Shown here: positions 34,874 through 45,159 of the stretch, one piece after another
How positions within the stretch are numbered: position 1 is the stretch's first letter
How the letters are laid out: every line of letters begins with the position of its first letter
NCBI GenBank assembly: GCA_963978905.1
Contig: OZ022259.1
Location: 45,898,727-45,962,726 of the forward strand
Length of the DNA: 64,000 bases
Direction of reading: 5' to 3'
Source: Trichostrongylus colubriformis
Lineage: Eukaryota; Nematoda; Chromadorea; Rhabditida; Trichostrongylidae
Position numbers and translations under genes: made by a program
The notes under the pieces: generated by a model
What the model saw: the letters and a program-made list of their open reading frames with translations, nothing else
What the model was told of the DNA's origin: nothing
Databases searched by the model: none

Positions 34874-35369
34874 TATTAGAAATCATGAATTCGGTAGCAA
34901 CTGAGCAAAGACTAGTGGAGGGCGTCATGGATGGTATATGATGCCTCGGATCTAGAGAGCCTTACAGCTCCTTCATTGTAGGAGTAACAAACATTCTGAT
35001 ATTAGAGCAGCCATTAAGGACAACCTGGTTGATCGCTAGCCCGTTATAAGGTGTTTCAAAGATGAAGAGACTTCTCCTCGTTTGTGTTTGGCTGTCCCTT
35101 ATTTTAAAGCTTATATTCCTACTTACTACTACTTCTACTTCTGAATGTTGGGTAAATCCCAATAATGACATGTATTACAATTTCGTACAAGTATGTAAAT
35201 CTCGAGAATGCTGGCCGTCATATTTTGAACTCTTCTCTATTGAATAGTACTATCTCTACAATAATCTCAGACGTTGACTGGTTTCTTCCCTCCTATACAT
35301 GGCGGCCCCTTCCCTTACATACATACCTCGATGCATGAGAGTTGCAATCAAACAATCTTGCTATATGTA
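34874..35369. other. No gene called; one signal-peptide-like ORF
   Basis: A 61-codon frame at 35062-35247 begins with MKRLLLVCVWLSLILKLIFL, a hydrophobic leader-like start, and has four Cys further on. There is no splice or homology support, so it is noted but not called. Confidence 0.35.
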
Positions 35370-36438
35370 TTGGGTTGGGGAATAAGTCCCCGCCGTTTTT
35401 TTCAACCCCGTTTTTCACATTGTTCCCTTCATCTTTCGACAGAGCTCATAAATGTTTTCGGTAGAGCTTTTTTTGCTCTACAAAATGCTTATATCTGTTT
35501 TTCAATTCTTTCGATTACCTGATATTTATGAGGTTTGGAAATGAAGTAAGCTCAAGGCAAAAAACTAGCACTTGCGCACTTCATCTTTTCGTCTGCCATT
35601 TGGATCAAAAAATCTGAGTGTATATGTTTCGATAGAGCTCTTTTTGCTCTACAAAATGATACTACTATTTATTCAAATCGCTCAACTTTTTCTTGTTTTT
35701 AAGACTCACAAATGCAGTACGCGCAAAAGTGTGCACTTTCGTTATCTCCTCTTCCTCGCCTACCATCGAGATTGAAGAGTATTTTCATTTATGCATTCGA
35801 TAGGACTTTTTTTGCTCTACAAAATGATGCCACTAGTCTTTTGAATACGTTCGCAGTTTGATATTTCTGAGGCATAGAAATGGGGTACCCAATAAAAGCC
35901 CACCCGCATTTTTTTTTCGCACAAAATCGTGATTTTACCAAACACTTTTATCGTACGAGAAACCCTCCCCCTCGATTATAAAAGTGAATGGCTCAGGGAT
36001 GTCTTTTTCCCTCATCTGATTTCAACTGACGTGGAAAAGGCCAGCTTTTTTGGACCTCGATGCGCCAAAAACCCAGATTTTTCTCCCTTACTCCCTTTGT
36101 AAACCTCAAGAATTATAAATAATCAAACGATTATAAACAAATGAAACCATTCCGTAGAACTGAAAAAGTTCTATTGAAAACATATAGGCATACATTTTTT
36201 GACCTCGATCGCAGACGTGGAAGATGAAGTGTCGGGAGGATCAGTTTTTGCCTTCAGCTTACTTCATTTCCAAACCTCATAAATATTAGGCAATCGAAGA
36301 AATTGAAAAACAGTTAGTAACGTATTGTAGAGCAGAAAAGGCTCTATCGAAATCATAGATAAACTTTGACGTAAGAAGAAGGGAACATAGTGAAAAACAG
36401 AGAACAAAAAAATCGCGGTAGCTTATTCCTCAACCCAA
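35370..36438. mobile_element. MITE-B copy 3, complete, built of repeated hairpin units
   Basis: 1069 bp with ends ttgggttggggaataagtcc and the inverse, gcttattcctcaacccaa, which resemble mariner termini. The interior has units about 170 bp apart, each with a small stem (agagctttttttgctct) followed by acaaaatg: at 35452, 35624 and 35796 in one orientation, and near 36150 and 36320 in the other. It also has the recurring block ggaaatgaagtaagct. The element is thus a palindrome of repeated units. No coding sequence is present. Confidence 0.75.
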
Positions 36439-37558
36439 TGAAATAAGGTGCGATTTTGGACTTTTGAAAAGAAGGTTCAAGAATCCGAACAAAAACTTAG
36501 TTCATCCAAAAACTGGAGAAAACTCCAAAAAATGTGGATTTACGAGGTTTCATAATTCTGGAAAAAGAAATCCTTTGGAGAAAACAAAGTATTTTCAAAA
36601 CAAAAAAGCGGTAAAGGGAGAGGTACTGATGGGAAGGGTATAGAAGGGTAAATGAAACTCATTAGAAACAAGAATCAAAGAGAAAAACAAAAATAAAGCA
36701 AAAATTTTAAAAAAATCCAAGTCCAACTCGCGGCTCTTCCGGTTGGTCAAGGGCCAACGGGGTCGGATATCAATGATTGGCTTTTTGCCAATCATCGATA
36801 TCCGATTTCTCCGCTGATCACACATACCGTCAGAATATCCGAAAATTCTCCAAAAATCGGACACAACGCTGTTTTCAACTTGGTAAGGGGTTTTTCACAG
36901 CCTCATATCCATCAAAGGTTCCCAAGGGTTGTTTAAACAAATTTAATCGCTATTGTCGTGTGGATATGTGAGGGACATGGATTTTTTTACGCGTCAAAAT
37001 TTTCATCCTTCCCCATCTGGAAACATAAGGTGAATTAATGGAGGAAGGGTGCTGAGAAATGCTTATAAGCCACAGAATGTAGATTTTCTCCAAGCCCTTT
37101 GGAAGTTTTGGGCGTCAGAAGCAGGCACGCAACGTCTCTCACGATCTTCAAACCATTCATCACAAATTCAGCTCTTATGAGTATTTTGGTTTTTTTTTTA
37201 CAGATTGCGGGTTATGCGTAGGAACTTGGGTCACATCATAGGAAACTTCCCACAAATCCATCAGGTTCTGCTGCCAGAATTGCAAAAATTGCCATGAACT
37301 GTATTTCCAATCCTTCTTTTTGCAGTGACAACCCACCATCCTCTTCTCTCTTCAGAATGAACGTCATTTTGCAATTTTCTTTCTGAGAGTGTTTTATTAA
37401 GGAGTGATGTATTTTTTCAACATGTGGGCCAAATCCTATCTATGGCAGCGCCTAGGAATAGGCACCGACTAGAGGAGCGCATGTAGTTCAAAGCGCTTTT
37501 CAGTTTGCAGGGTCAGTACATCAATGGGATCACTATGAGACTCACGATGTGTCAAATA
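36439..37558. other. No gene recognised; short hairpin at 36768-36808
   Basis: The hairpin is cggatatcaatgattggc-ttttt-gccaatcatcgatatccg with one mismatch. A minus-strand frame (36595-36864) covers it without a recognisable domain. Confidence 0.45.
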
Positions 37559-38437
37559 CTAGTTTGTCCCAAAAGTCTTGTAGTATTTTTTCGGTCACCA
37601 TTTTTTATTATTTTTTCTTTCAACAAATAGCAATTAGGCAACAACGTATTCACCATTGTTACCGATAACACTTTGTCACCTCATAGGTAAATCGTTAATT
37701 CCCTTCTCCCGGAACCCTGAGTTCTGGGAGTCGATGAAGTCAGCGATCACCATTGCAAGCATGTCATTATCAACGAATTTTCTCTTGGCCAGGAAGGATT
37801 CAAGAGAATGGGTAAGGTGATAGTCAGAAGAGGCAATGTCTGGAGAGTGGCCTGTAGGGCAGGACATCCCAGCCGAGCTCGTGTAGCTTGGCCTGCGTAC
37901 TTTTCGTGGAATCGGAGGGAGCGGCGTCATGGGAGGGTGACCGCGGACCTTTTTTTGGAGCTTTTCTCGAACAGGGACGGCGACCTGCTGGAGCTGGTGG
38001 GTGCAAACGGTAGCGGTGACTGTCTTGCCTTCTACCAACACCTCATGGAAAAGCATTCCTTCAGGGTCGCAGAAGGAGCACAGTCCTAAGCGTGGTTTGT
38101 CTTCCATGTCAATTTCGCCGTTGCTGAAGCTGATGAACCAGCGGCGCATGGTCTCGTAGCTCACACATCCCTTGCCCAATGCCGGGCTGATGGAGTGGCA
38201 AGCTTCCGTCGTTTTGGTGCCGCAAGACCGCTCATATTAGATGACTCCGCGAGTTGGGTGGGTATCGACAACGGGCATTGTAGCTCTCTCTACGGGATCT
38301 GGTGTGTCAATATATATTTTTCTAGAAAGCTTAGAGAAGGTTCTACCATATTACTGAACCGCCTAGACCTGCCTCGAAGCGAACAAGAGTTATTGATTTT
38401 TTTGGAAAAATCCTACAAGACTTTTGGGACAACCTAA
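37559..38437 (-). mobile_element. Mariner M1, internally deleted copy
   Basis: 879 bp, TA on both sides (37557-37558, 38438-38439), with the same inverted ends as M1 (tttgtcccaaaagtcttgta and the inverse of tacaagacttttgggacaac). Compared with the two 1250-bp copies about 370 bp are missing from the middle. Confidence 0.85.
37676..38179 (-). pseudogene. Mariner transposase with in-frame internal deletion
   Basis: A 167-codon frame reads from the end of the first helix-turn-helix (GKGCVSYETMRRWFISFSNG, then EIDMEDKPR) directly into the catalytic half (EGMLFHEVLVEGKTVTATV, SYHL-type DYHLTHSLESFLAKRKF, then IADFIDSQN). The deletion removes the second DNA-binding subdomain and the first catalytic Asp but keeps the frame. 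The start codon region upstream (38180-38330) is out of frame. It cannot be an active transposase; a truncated protein that still contacts the ends is conceivable but unsupported. Confidence 0.75.
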
Positions 38438-40055
38438 TACTGATACATTTGTACAAAAAGAGAATGCATGTCCTTCTCAAGACTGAATGGGCGAAACTGT
38501 AATTTTACTGAAGCAGTAAGCTGTCTGGATGCGCTGATCAACAATTCTGGTCTGTTCATTGACCCTCTATAGCCAACTAGAAACTGAGTTATTTACACCT
38601 TGAGATTTGAGCACTATCCTCTGTACTCTATAAGCCTTCTTTTTTGTCTACCATTGGGCCATCGGGGCCTTTCCAAAGGTATTAATGTTTTTTTGAACCT
38701 TTGCTCTTTCTGCACGCGGGGATATGGGCTCCACCATATTGGTATCCAAGACCGCCATTGGGCGTGGCTACCTTTCTTTCTAGGAAATGGGTTTACCTTT
38801 TTTGTAAGAACAAAATACACTCTACTCTTCCTCTAAATGGTATGTCATTCGAACATAATGTTCTCGTGGTGTGAACGCGATGCGTGCGAACTGTGGGAGA
38901 CGTTTGTAGTTGGGTCCTAAGGCGATCACGCATGATATAAGACGCAGGACACGGTATCGCCGAGGGACCCAGTTACATTCGGCCTTCTTGCGCTAAAATT
39001 CGCGCCGCACACCTGATGCCGCGTGCTAATTTCTGCCCCCATGGCACTAAAAAACTTCATTGCCATGGTGCGGGAAAGAAACCGTCACGGTCTCATCTTT
39101 TTTCACTAATATTTCAATGAACAAATTTTAAATATGGTCTAACCCTTCGGTATTGTAGAATTTCCAAATATCTCACAAAACCATCATGAAATTTGCTGCC
39201 ATCTTTTATTTCAAATACCAGCGTAAGTATGGCATTCATGCCTCTTCAAGCTTCAATCGAACAAGCACACCAGATACCTACAACTAAAAGCTTCCGATAT
39301 TATAATTTTTTGCTAAAATAGAGACGCAGTTCTTGACAGATTATTGTTTCCTTCTGAAACAATGTTCGTCGCAATGAGGAGTCATTTCCGCTCTGTGATC
39401 ACTCAACTATTAATGGCATACATATACCACTATGCTAAGATTTATCACCGCAGTGTACGGGATGCGACGCTATTCGTGCGAGCTAGGGAGCTTCGGATAT
39501 AGTTGGGACTAAAAATGATTACAGTGCCCTGATCCCAATATAAAACTATCAAAGGATAGCTGGATCCCAACTGGATAAGGCCACGGTCATACTTTGCGCA
39601 GCTGCGTTAGTTGACGCCGGCACCGGCGTCAACTAACGCAGCTGCGCAAAGTATGACCGCGGCCTAAGGCGTCCCTTGCTCGCACGCATAGCGTCGCATG
39701 TCGCGATCCAAATTTCTGATGAAAGGGCACATTCCCAGCTGTTAATGGCAGAGTCCCAGTTTTGGTACGGAACCTTACCCAAGTTTTCCTTAAACGAATT
39801 TGTGCACATTAAGCCACGATCAGACCTTTTATGAAAGCTGTCCTTAATCAGACTAACAATAAGAAAGGTTATATCTGTCGATTGTTCATGCCCCAGTGAG
39901 ACAATGTCACACGGGGGTCATCATACATCGCTGCAACAACTGCAACTACAGTAACTGTAGATGTAAAATAAATTTTTATGTGGCTATAAATGCACGTACT
40001 ATCATGCTTCACAACACGGCAAGACGCTTATACTCTTTTCGTTTTCCCCATCTAG
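38438..40055. other. No gene recognised; palindrome inside
   Basis: Only unsupported short frames (38600-38836, both strands). The stretch holds several short self-complementary words around 38910-38980 and 39440-39720, including the palindrome listed separately. Confidence 0.45.
39579..39664. repeat. Near-perfect 86-bp palindrome with a 2-nt centre
   Basis: The arm 39579-39620 (cggtcatactttgcgcagct, then gcgttagttgacgccgg) is the reverse complement of 39623-39664, with one mismatch at the outer end and ca at the centre. Confidence 0.85.
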
Positions 40056-40141
40056 CACAGCTCCCTCCAAACGTGTTTTTGACGGAATCCCTAGCGGAGT
40101 TCCGCGAAAGTCCTGAGTCGATCAGGAAGCCAAGAAAGTAG
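40056..40141 (+). CDS. Candidate 3'-terminal exon, unknown protein
   Basis: A pyrimidine-rich acceptor (cgttttccccatctag) is followed by 86 nt ending in TAG. The frame reads QLPPNVFLTESLAEFRES, then PESIRKPRK. AATAAA follows 95 bp after the stop. The upstream exon is not identified and the family is unknown. Confidence 0.35.
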
Positions 40142-40235
40142 CTGCAGGTTCTTCGCCCGACTCAGTGCCTACCGTAAGAAAACATAGTCTACATCGACAT
40201 GTAAACGCTAATCTATTAAATCAAAAGTATTATAC

Positions 40236-40241
40236 AATAAA
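40236..40241 (+). promoter_or_regulatory. AATAAA polyadenylation signal candidate
   Basis: Lies in tatacaataaaaataag, 95 bp downstream of the TAG of the candidate terminal exon at 40056-40141. The surroundings are AT-rich, so chance is possible. Confidence 0.3.
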
Positions 40242-40802
40242 AATAAGAAGTTAAGGCCTACAACTTAAAGCCACAATACAACGTCCAAGCTTGGAATAGC
40301 TAATTCAGACATCTCAATGTTCTTAGAGAAGTCAACAACAAAATACAATAAAACAACAAATGTAATAAATAATCATTGAAACATTAAAAAACGCAAATGT
40401 GACTGAACTCACCCCTTTCTATACATTTTCGAGAAAAAATTTATTAGGCAAAATCAAAAAGATCACCAGCTCTTCGGCGAATGGTCTTCTTGTCGAGCCT
40501 CCTTGTCGGCTGTTCTGCGTGAGCTCCTGCAGCGGTCCGATAAACCTTCCAGTCGTCTGCTCCACAGAATACGGCGCGGTATCGAGAAAATGGGCAAGGT
40601 GATGGCCCCCTCCTGAGGGGTTTGGGCTGGACTCTAGCCACTGAGTTGAGGTAATTGTTTTATGCGCCCCTTCTAAATCCCAAATCTACCGTGATGAAAC
40701 GAACCCCAGACCGCATAATAATGATGATATGATAGATACTACTGGTAGCATTTTGAAAGAACTGGTATCTCATACTCGAAATTACATCTTTTACCATTAC
40801 TA

Positions 40803-41357
40803 TTAGGTCGTCCGGAAAGTTTTCGGACTAAATGCATGGTAGGGTTCGAAACAACATATCTCTGTCATCCGATGTTGTGAGCGGACCTAATTTAAGGGTT
40901 TTGTGTCTCATGTCTGGTACATGTACCTGCCAGCAGCATGTGCGACATATCGTCTCCTGCTCCCAGTAGTGCCCCCGCAATGGATGACAAGAAGATGCTC
41001 TACCGACCAGTTTTGCTTCTACAATACCGCTCCAGCCGATCCGCGAACGAGGCCCATCGCTTTCTGCAGGAGACAACGAAGGAGCAAGCCCCCTATCGCT
41101 TGACGAAGCAATGAAGTAAAGTAATAATAATAATAATAATAAAGTAAAAATAATAATAATGATAGTAATAGTCATACTAGTAATAATAATAATAATAATA
41201 ATTAATAATTAATAAAAATAAAAATAAAAATAATAGTATGTAATAATAAGTAATACTAAGCAATAATAATAGTGATAACAATAATAAAGTTGTCAATAAA
41301 GCTACTAACTATACAGTGTTCTCCGACATTAGTCCGAAAACTTTCCGGACAACCTAA
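40803..41357 (+). mobile_element. TA-flanked mariner-type element M3 with microsatellite
   Basis: 555 bp with ~28-bp inverted ends (ttaggtcgtccggaaagttt and the inverse of aactttccggacaaccta), flanked by TA at 40801-40802 and 41358-41359. The left half has a transposase N-terminus relic (40980-41114). The right half (about 41120-41290) is a run of AAT-type trinucleotides that replaced or expanded into the rest of the gene. Confidence 0.75.
40980..41114 (+). pseudogene. Mariner-type transposase N-terminal helix relic
   Basis: A 44-codon frame from ATG to TGA, MDDKKMLYRPVLLLQYRSSR, then SANEAHRFLQETTKEQAP. The spacing of LYRPVLLLQY...SANEAHR resembles the first helix-turn-helix (HTH_48-like) of mariner transposases. 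The frame then stops, and no catalytic domain is present. Confidence 0.45.
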
Positions 41358-42663
41358 TACTACCCAATAGAACTAATGGAAATGATGCATACGATCGACC
41401 ACCCTTCTTAGTAAGAGTGGCTCAAAAATCCAGAAATAATTCCCCGGTAACTTTCAAAGATACCTCTAGAAGAATTCCGATCAAGATACGACCGTTTCCG
41501 AGGATTCCACAACCTATGCTCAACTCTGTTTTTGATCGACCCTTACTGTGCTGTGCTGCGTCCATCCATACTTTCCGTACGGGCGAGGAGAAGGGAAAGG
41601 GATACGCGGCGGGAAGGCACTAGAAAATTACGCACCAGCCTACTTGATATATTAGACATCCAATTCCACCTATCACCAACCATTATGACCTCATTCGCCC
41701 CGACATCTCTCTTTGCAAATGGAGCCCTTCACAATTGAAGCTTTTTTTTTCAAACCAGGACCTACCTCACCACTTCACATTCCTGGACATCTCTCTCCCC
41801 CTTCCAAACGGGAGTGAAGCTTCTACACCCCATCCCCGACTCCCTTCAAATACGATCCCTCCGTCAGGATTTTTTCGACCTTGCTGTGCAGTATCACGGC
41901 AATCTGAAATATACAGATGATATCCAAAAGGATACTTAAAGACATCGGGAGGGGGCATTTTTGTCGTACGGTTGCTAGGTCGTAGTTCGGACGAGTCTTA
42001 TTTGCCGCAATGGCACAAAATTGCCAATTTGACGCCTTTGCATGATGCAAGGAGTTATAGTTATAGGAGAGGGGTATTTTGTTTATATAATTTTATAAGG
42101 TTATATTATAACGATAACGAACGATATAATTATAACGATTTTATATAATTTAATTTTATGGTGTTCGTTTACTTCTTCTTGATTCGTTTCTTTTCGTTGT
42201 TTTCATGTTGCCACATGTCTTTGCACATGTCTACTTAATAAATAAATGGATCTAATTCAGATATGCTCGTCAACTTGCGGATGCACTCAGCTACTGCCAT
42301 GCAAAGCAGGTTATTCAAACCAAATGAAAAGTGAATAAAACCAGAAAGCATTCTTCTGCACGGGAAAGGGAATATAAAGATGGGAATTTGGTGGATATAA
42401 TCTCATTTTTGAGTACAATTGTAAATGTTACATCACCTTCTCTAAAAAACATCTCGAATGTTGCGGTTTCTATTCAAACAAAAGTTAACGACGATTTGTA
42501 GATGCCGTAGAATTTTTTTTCGATGTGGCTTTTTTTACACAGTGTTCGCCACACAATATTTACGTTGATGCTTGCTTTTTCAAAACAGCACATCTGAACT
42601 AGAGTGTAGAAGCCTAATCGTTATTCCTTCCACATCAAGGTCACGAAGGAAGGTATCATGTAG
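41358..42663. other. No gene; dispersed repeat R3
   Basis: 41540-41920 shares words (gcaccagcctacttgatata, ccgtcaggattttttcgacc-like) with 45530-45800 in direct orientation, a small dispersed family. 42065-42165 is very AT-rich (ttatataatttt repeats). No exon is recognised. Confidence 0.5.
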
Positions 42664-42788
42664 AAAATCTCAGATAGCCGATTTTGGATGGACAATGGTT
42701 TCTTTTCACTCAAGCCGCCAGTCAATTTGCGGAACACTGGTCTACTTCCCACCAGAAATGATCAATGACACACTCATGATCACACTAT
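42664..42788 (+). pseudogene. Aurora-kinase activation-segment fragment
   Basis: After a possible acceptor (tatcatgtag) the frame reads KSQIADFGWTMVSF, then SSRQSICGTLVYFPPEMIND. DFG followed by Trp, and the CGTLxYxPPEM block after an activation-loop Arg-Gln-Ser, are marks of Aurora kinases. Two strongly conserved positions are changed: the Asp before Tyr in GTLDYLPPEM is Val and the Leu is Phe. One base is missing after ACA: shifting frame there restores HDHTI-type sequence that would lead to the VDLW motif. No flanking kinase exon (HRDxKPEN or VDLW) is found, so this is a stray exon fragment. Confidence 0.6.
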
Positions 42789-43380
42789 AGTTTCCCAACT
42801 ATAAATAGATGTAAGAATGATTTCTCAGTTATTGGCTTCCTGCGTTCATTTCAGAGTTTCCAACACCTCTTTTAAGATTCCTTCATCTGTAAGTGAAGGG
42901 CCAAGCGATTTGATGTGAAAGCTGATAGTAAACGAGCCATATAAGTTTGAAAGTTTATATAGTATTCAGTTTGAAAGTTTCATATGGTGGAGTGATCTCA
43001 TTACTCGCATTTCCGGTTGCCCCTTGCTGGTGTCTTAGCCCACCCGTGGGTAGTGAGCATGTCAAAAGCACCGTTGGACGTCGGGCTGTCACAGTCTACT
43101 TCTGTCACAACAGCTTCAACTACTTCTCAACGTTTAAGATAGACATGATTCCATGATAATGCACAATTCATTAACTCACACAGTCAACATGCTTAAAGAC
43201 ATCCAACAAAGCATCTGCAGGTATAAGCAGGAGTATCATCACAACGAAGAAGTAAAAATCAACTGAATAGTTGTAACTGGATAAAATACAAACCGACACA
43301 AATAGATCATAGGAGTGAATGAAAACCATAGACAAATGAAGGGAATGTCTACATGCACTGCTTGTGAGTATTTAGTATTA
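42789..43380. other. No gene recognised
   Basis: One plus-strand frame (42947-43156) without a domain. On the minus strand this would be the 3' flank of the TIA-1/TIAR relic; no AATAAA is placed with confidence. Confidence 0.35.
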
Positions 43381-43725
43381 CTTGATGATTTCCATTCGCT
43401 CCAGCCGTTGCTGTCTGACCAGCTCCCGCCTGTTGCTGCTGTCAATAACTGCAAGAGACAGGTGAAATAATTCCACAATTATTGTGAACAGAAAAAGTAT
43501 GTTATACAAAATGTTCTGCCTCGCCCACAGCAGCATAACTTGTGGATTGCTGTAGTACTGTGCATAATAGTTGTAGTACCGTTACCGCTGTTGCCTCGCC
43601 AAGCTTACCAGTGGTAAGCGCGCCATAGCCACTGCTAGCAGTGGCTTGTCCTCCATAGCCAGCACTTGACCATAGTAACTGTAGCGCTGCTGACGCTTGT
43701 CCGATTGCAAAACATGAATAAAATT
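43381..43725 (-). pseudogene. TIA-1/TIAR-like pseudogene, Gln/Tyr-rich C-terminal part
   Basis: The minus strand encodes pieces of a Tyr/Gln/Gly-rich prion-like tail in different frames: RQQRYSYYGQ, then GYGGQATASSGYGALTTG up to a gtaagc donor, then YYNYYAQYYSNPQ after an in-frame stop. After a ttattgacag acceptor follows QQQAGAGQTATAGANGNHQ. TIA-1-type proteins end in such a tail. The frame changes imply decay. Confidence 0.45.
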
Positions 43726-43902
43726 GTGATTTCTCAGTGATGCAAATAAAGACTCCCATCACTCGTCTTTCTCCAGGAGCAGCGGGTCCTATTCTCACCA
43801 ATATCACCACCACTCATCAGCAGGATAGCCCAGTACAATCTTTTAAATTGAATTTTACGAACGCATATGCTTGCACGTTGAGTATGTGCACTTCAAGAAT
43901 AC

Positions 43903-43943
43903 CGATGCTGTCCCGATTCCACCGCCCATTTCACCTTCGTTTC
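43903..43943 (-). pseudogene. TIA-1/TIAR-like pseudogene, end of RRM1
   Basis: The 41-nt exon encodes ETKVKWAVESGQH, which matches the end of the first RNA-recognition motif of TIA-1 proteins (xMKVNWAxxPGQ). The intron before it ends in ttttgg instead of AG, so its acceptor is lost. Confidence 0.55.
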
Positions 43944-44012
43944 CCAAAACCGATATAAAAAAAACTGATGAACGATGAGTGAAGGTGTGAGACTTTCCAC
44001 CACAAGCAGCAC

Positions 44013-44104
44013 CTTATCCAAGAGCATTCGCCTACTCATTGTTTGTAAGAGTTGAGCCCATGTTGTGATCCGCGAATTCAATAAACGTACGGATCATTTG
44101 TTCC
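44013..44104 (-). pseudogene. TIA-1/TIAR-like pseudogene, middle of RRM1, two frameshifts
   Basis: Starts after tttgtttcag. The first frame gives GTNDPY, the next FIEFADHNMGS, the third LLQTMSRRMLLDK. Read in order these match the RNP1-to-helix-2 part of TIA-1 RRM1, so two small indels have broken it. The donor is gtgctg. The second and third RNA-recognition motifs, expected between this region and the Gln/Tyr-rich tail, are absent. Confidence 0.6.
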
Positions 44105-45085
44105 CTGAAACAAAGCCAACTTGGAAACTTTGGATAGCGGTATAGAAACCTTGGAGACTCCGTGGCCTCCCTTCTGCTGTATATTCATGACCCTAATTCC
44201 CTAATATCTTATGCGCGTCGCAAAAACAAGTAAAAAATGAAAGGAAAAAGAATGAGGAAAATCATAAAGAAAGCGAATGTGGTAAATGGATACTTTTTGA
44301 AGCTGCAGTTTGGGACGAGGTCGACACTACGTGTTCGTACGTTGGTTACCCATGCAGTCGCCGCCGAAAGGGACTCATTTTGGAATGCCGGCATATGACA
44401 AAGCAATCAAAAGAAATCCAAAATGGAAAACAGCAAAAGTGTGCAAAGCGCAATGCAGAAAACAAAAGGTACACGGAGTTGTTTACCGCCATACCCATGA
44501 AAATGTTGAGAAGAAAACCAAATAAACGGGATTCAAGGAACAGCGCCAAATCAGCTAACAGTGTAATAAGAATAAGAAATAGAATAAGCGAAGAAAAAGT
44601 AATTATCGAGAGCCTAAACTACAATAAAAAAGATCAGCACGCAAGCCATTGATTCGCGAATTCCGGTTTTCCAGATGTTGCCAGCGTCCAAACAAACAGC
44701 AACCAAAAGTGCAGGGAACTAAAAGTAACGCGGACAGTCCTTGTTAAAATCACTTTGAGGCCCTGGCAATAAAATGATTCGAGACTGTCTATACAAAAAC
44801 ATCTCCCGAAAATTAGCCGCTTTTTGCTAATCACGTAAATGAAATAAGTAACACGGCTGACTCGTGGATTACTTCAGGTAAAGCAACTTGTCAAAAACAT
44901 AAAAGCAGCAATGGCAAAAACACAGATAAGACCGGTAAGTCACGAAGCAAAGGCTTGCGGAGCAATCAGGCTATTACATCAATGCAAGCACGAAGTCAGT
45001 ACTTCAATTTACTGTTCTATGCCAGAACCACCAATCTGAAATCTGTTTAGCGATAAAGGATACTAATAATAAAAAAAGGACTCAC
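44105..45085. other. Intron of the TIA-1-like relic; no exon recognised
   Basis: A plus-strand frame from about 44225 to 44652 is open for more than 140 codons and is Lys/Glu/Asn-rich, with one Cys-containing run (CSYVGYPCSRRRKGLILEC). No domain is recognised and there are no supporting splice sites. It may be chance in purine-rich sequence. Confidence 0.35.
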
Positions 45086-45159
45086 ATCAAAAATGACTTT
45101 GGCCGAACAAGGTTTCAATGAACTCTTCTGTGACAGAGGGATCCACGTTTCCCACATAA
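45086..45159 (-). pseudogene. TIA-1/TIAR-like pseudogene, start of RRM1
   Basis: Starts after gcaattgcag and encodes YVGNVDPSVTEEFIETLF, the RNP2 motif and first helix of TIA-1 RRM1. It then jumps, by a deletion of about 18 nt and a frame change, to AKVIFD before a GTGAGT donor. TIA-1 proteins bind AU-rich RNA in splicing and stress granules; this copy cannot make an RRM. Intron positions are kept, so it is an unprocessed pseudogene. Confidence 0.65.

Noticed and set aside
35062..35247. 61-residue ORF with a hydrophobic leader and several Cys
   Set aside because: No splice support, no recognisable family, and it is short enough to be chance.
41120..41290. AAT-rich run considered as a CRISPR-like or satellite array
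   Set aside because: Simple irregular trinucleotide repeat without spacer structure.
44225..44652. Long Lys/Glu/Asn-rich plus-strand frame
   Set aside because: Purine-rich sequence in the intron of the TIA-1-like relic; no start or splice support and no domain.
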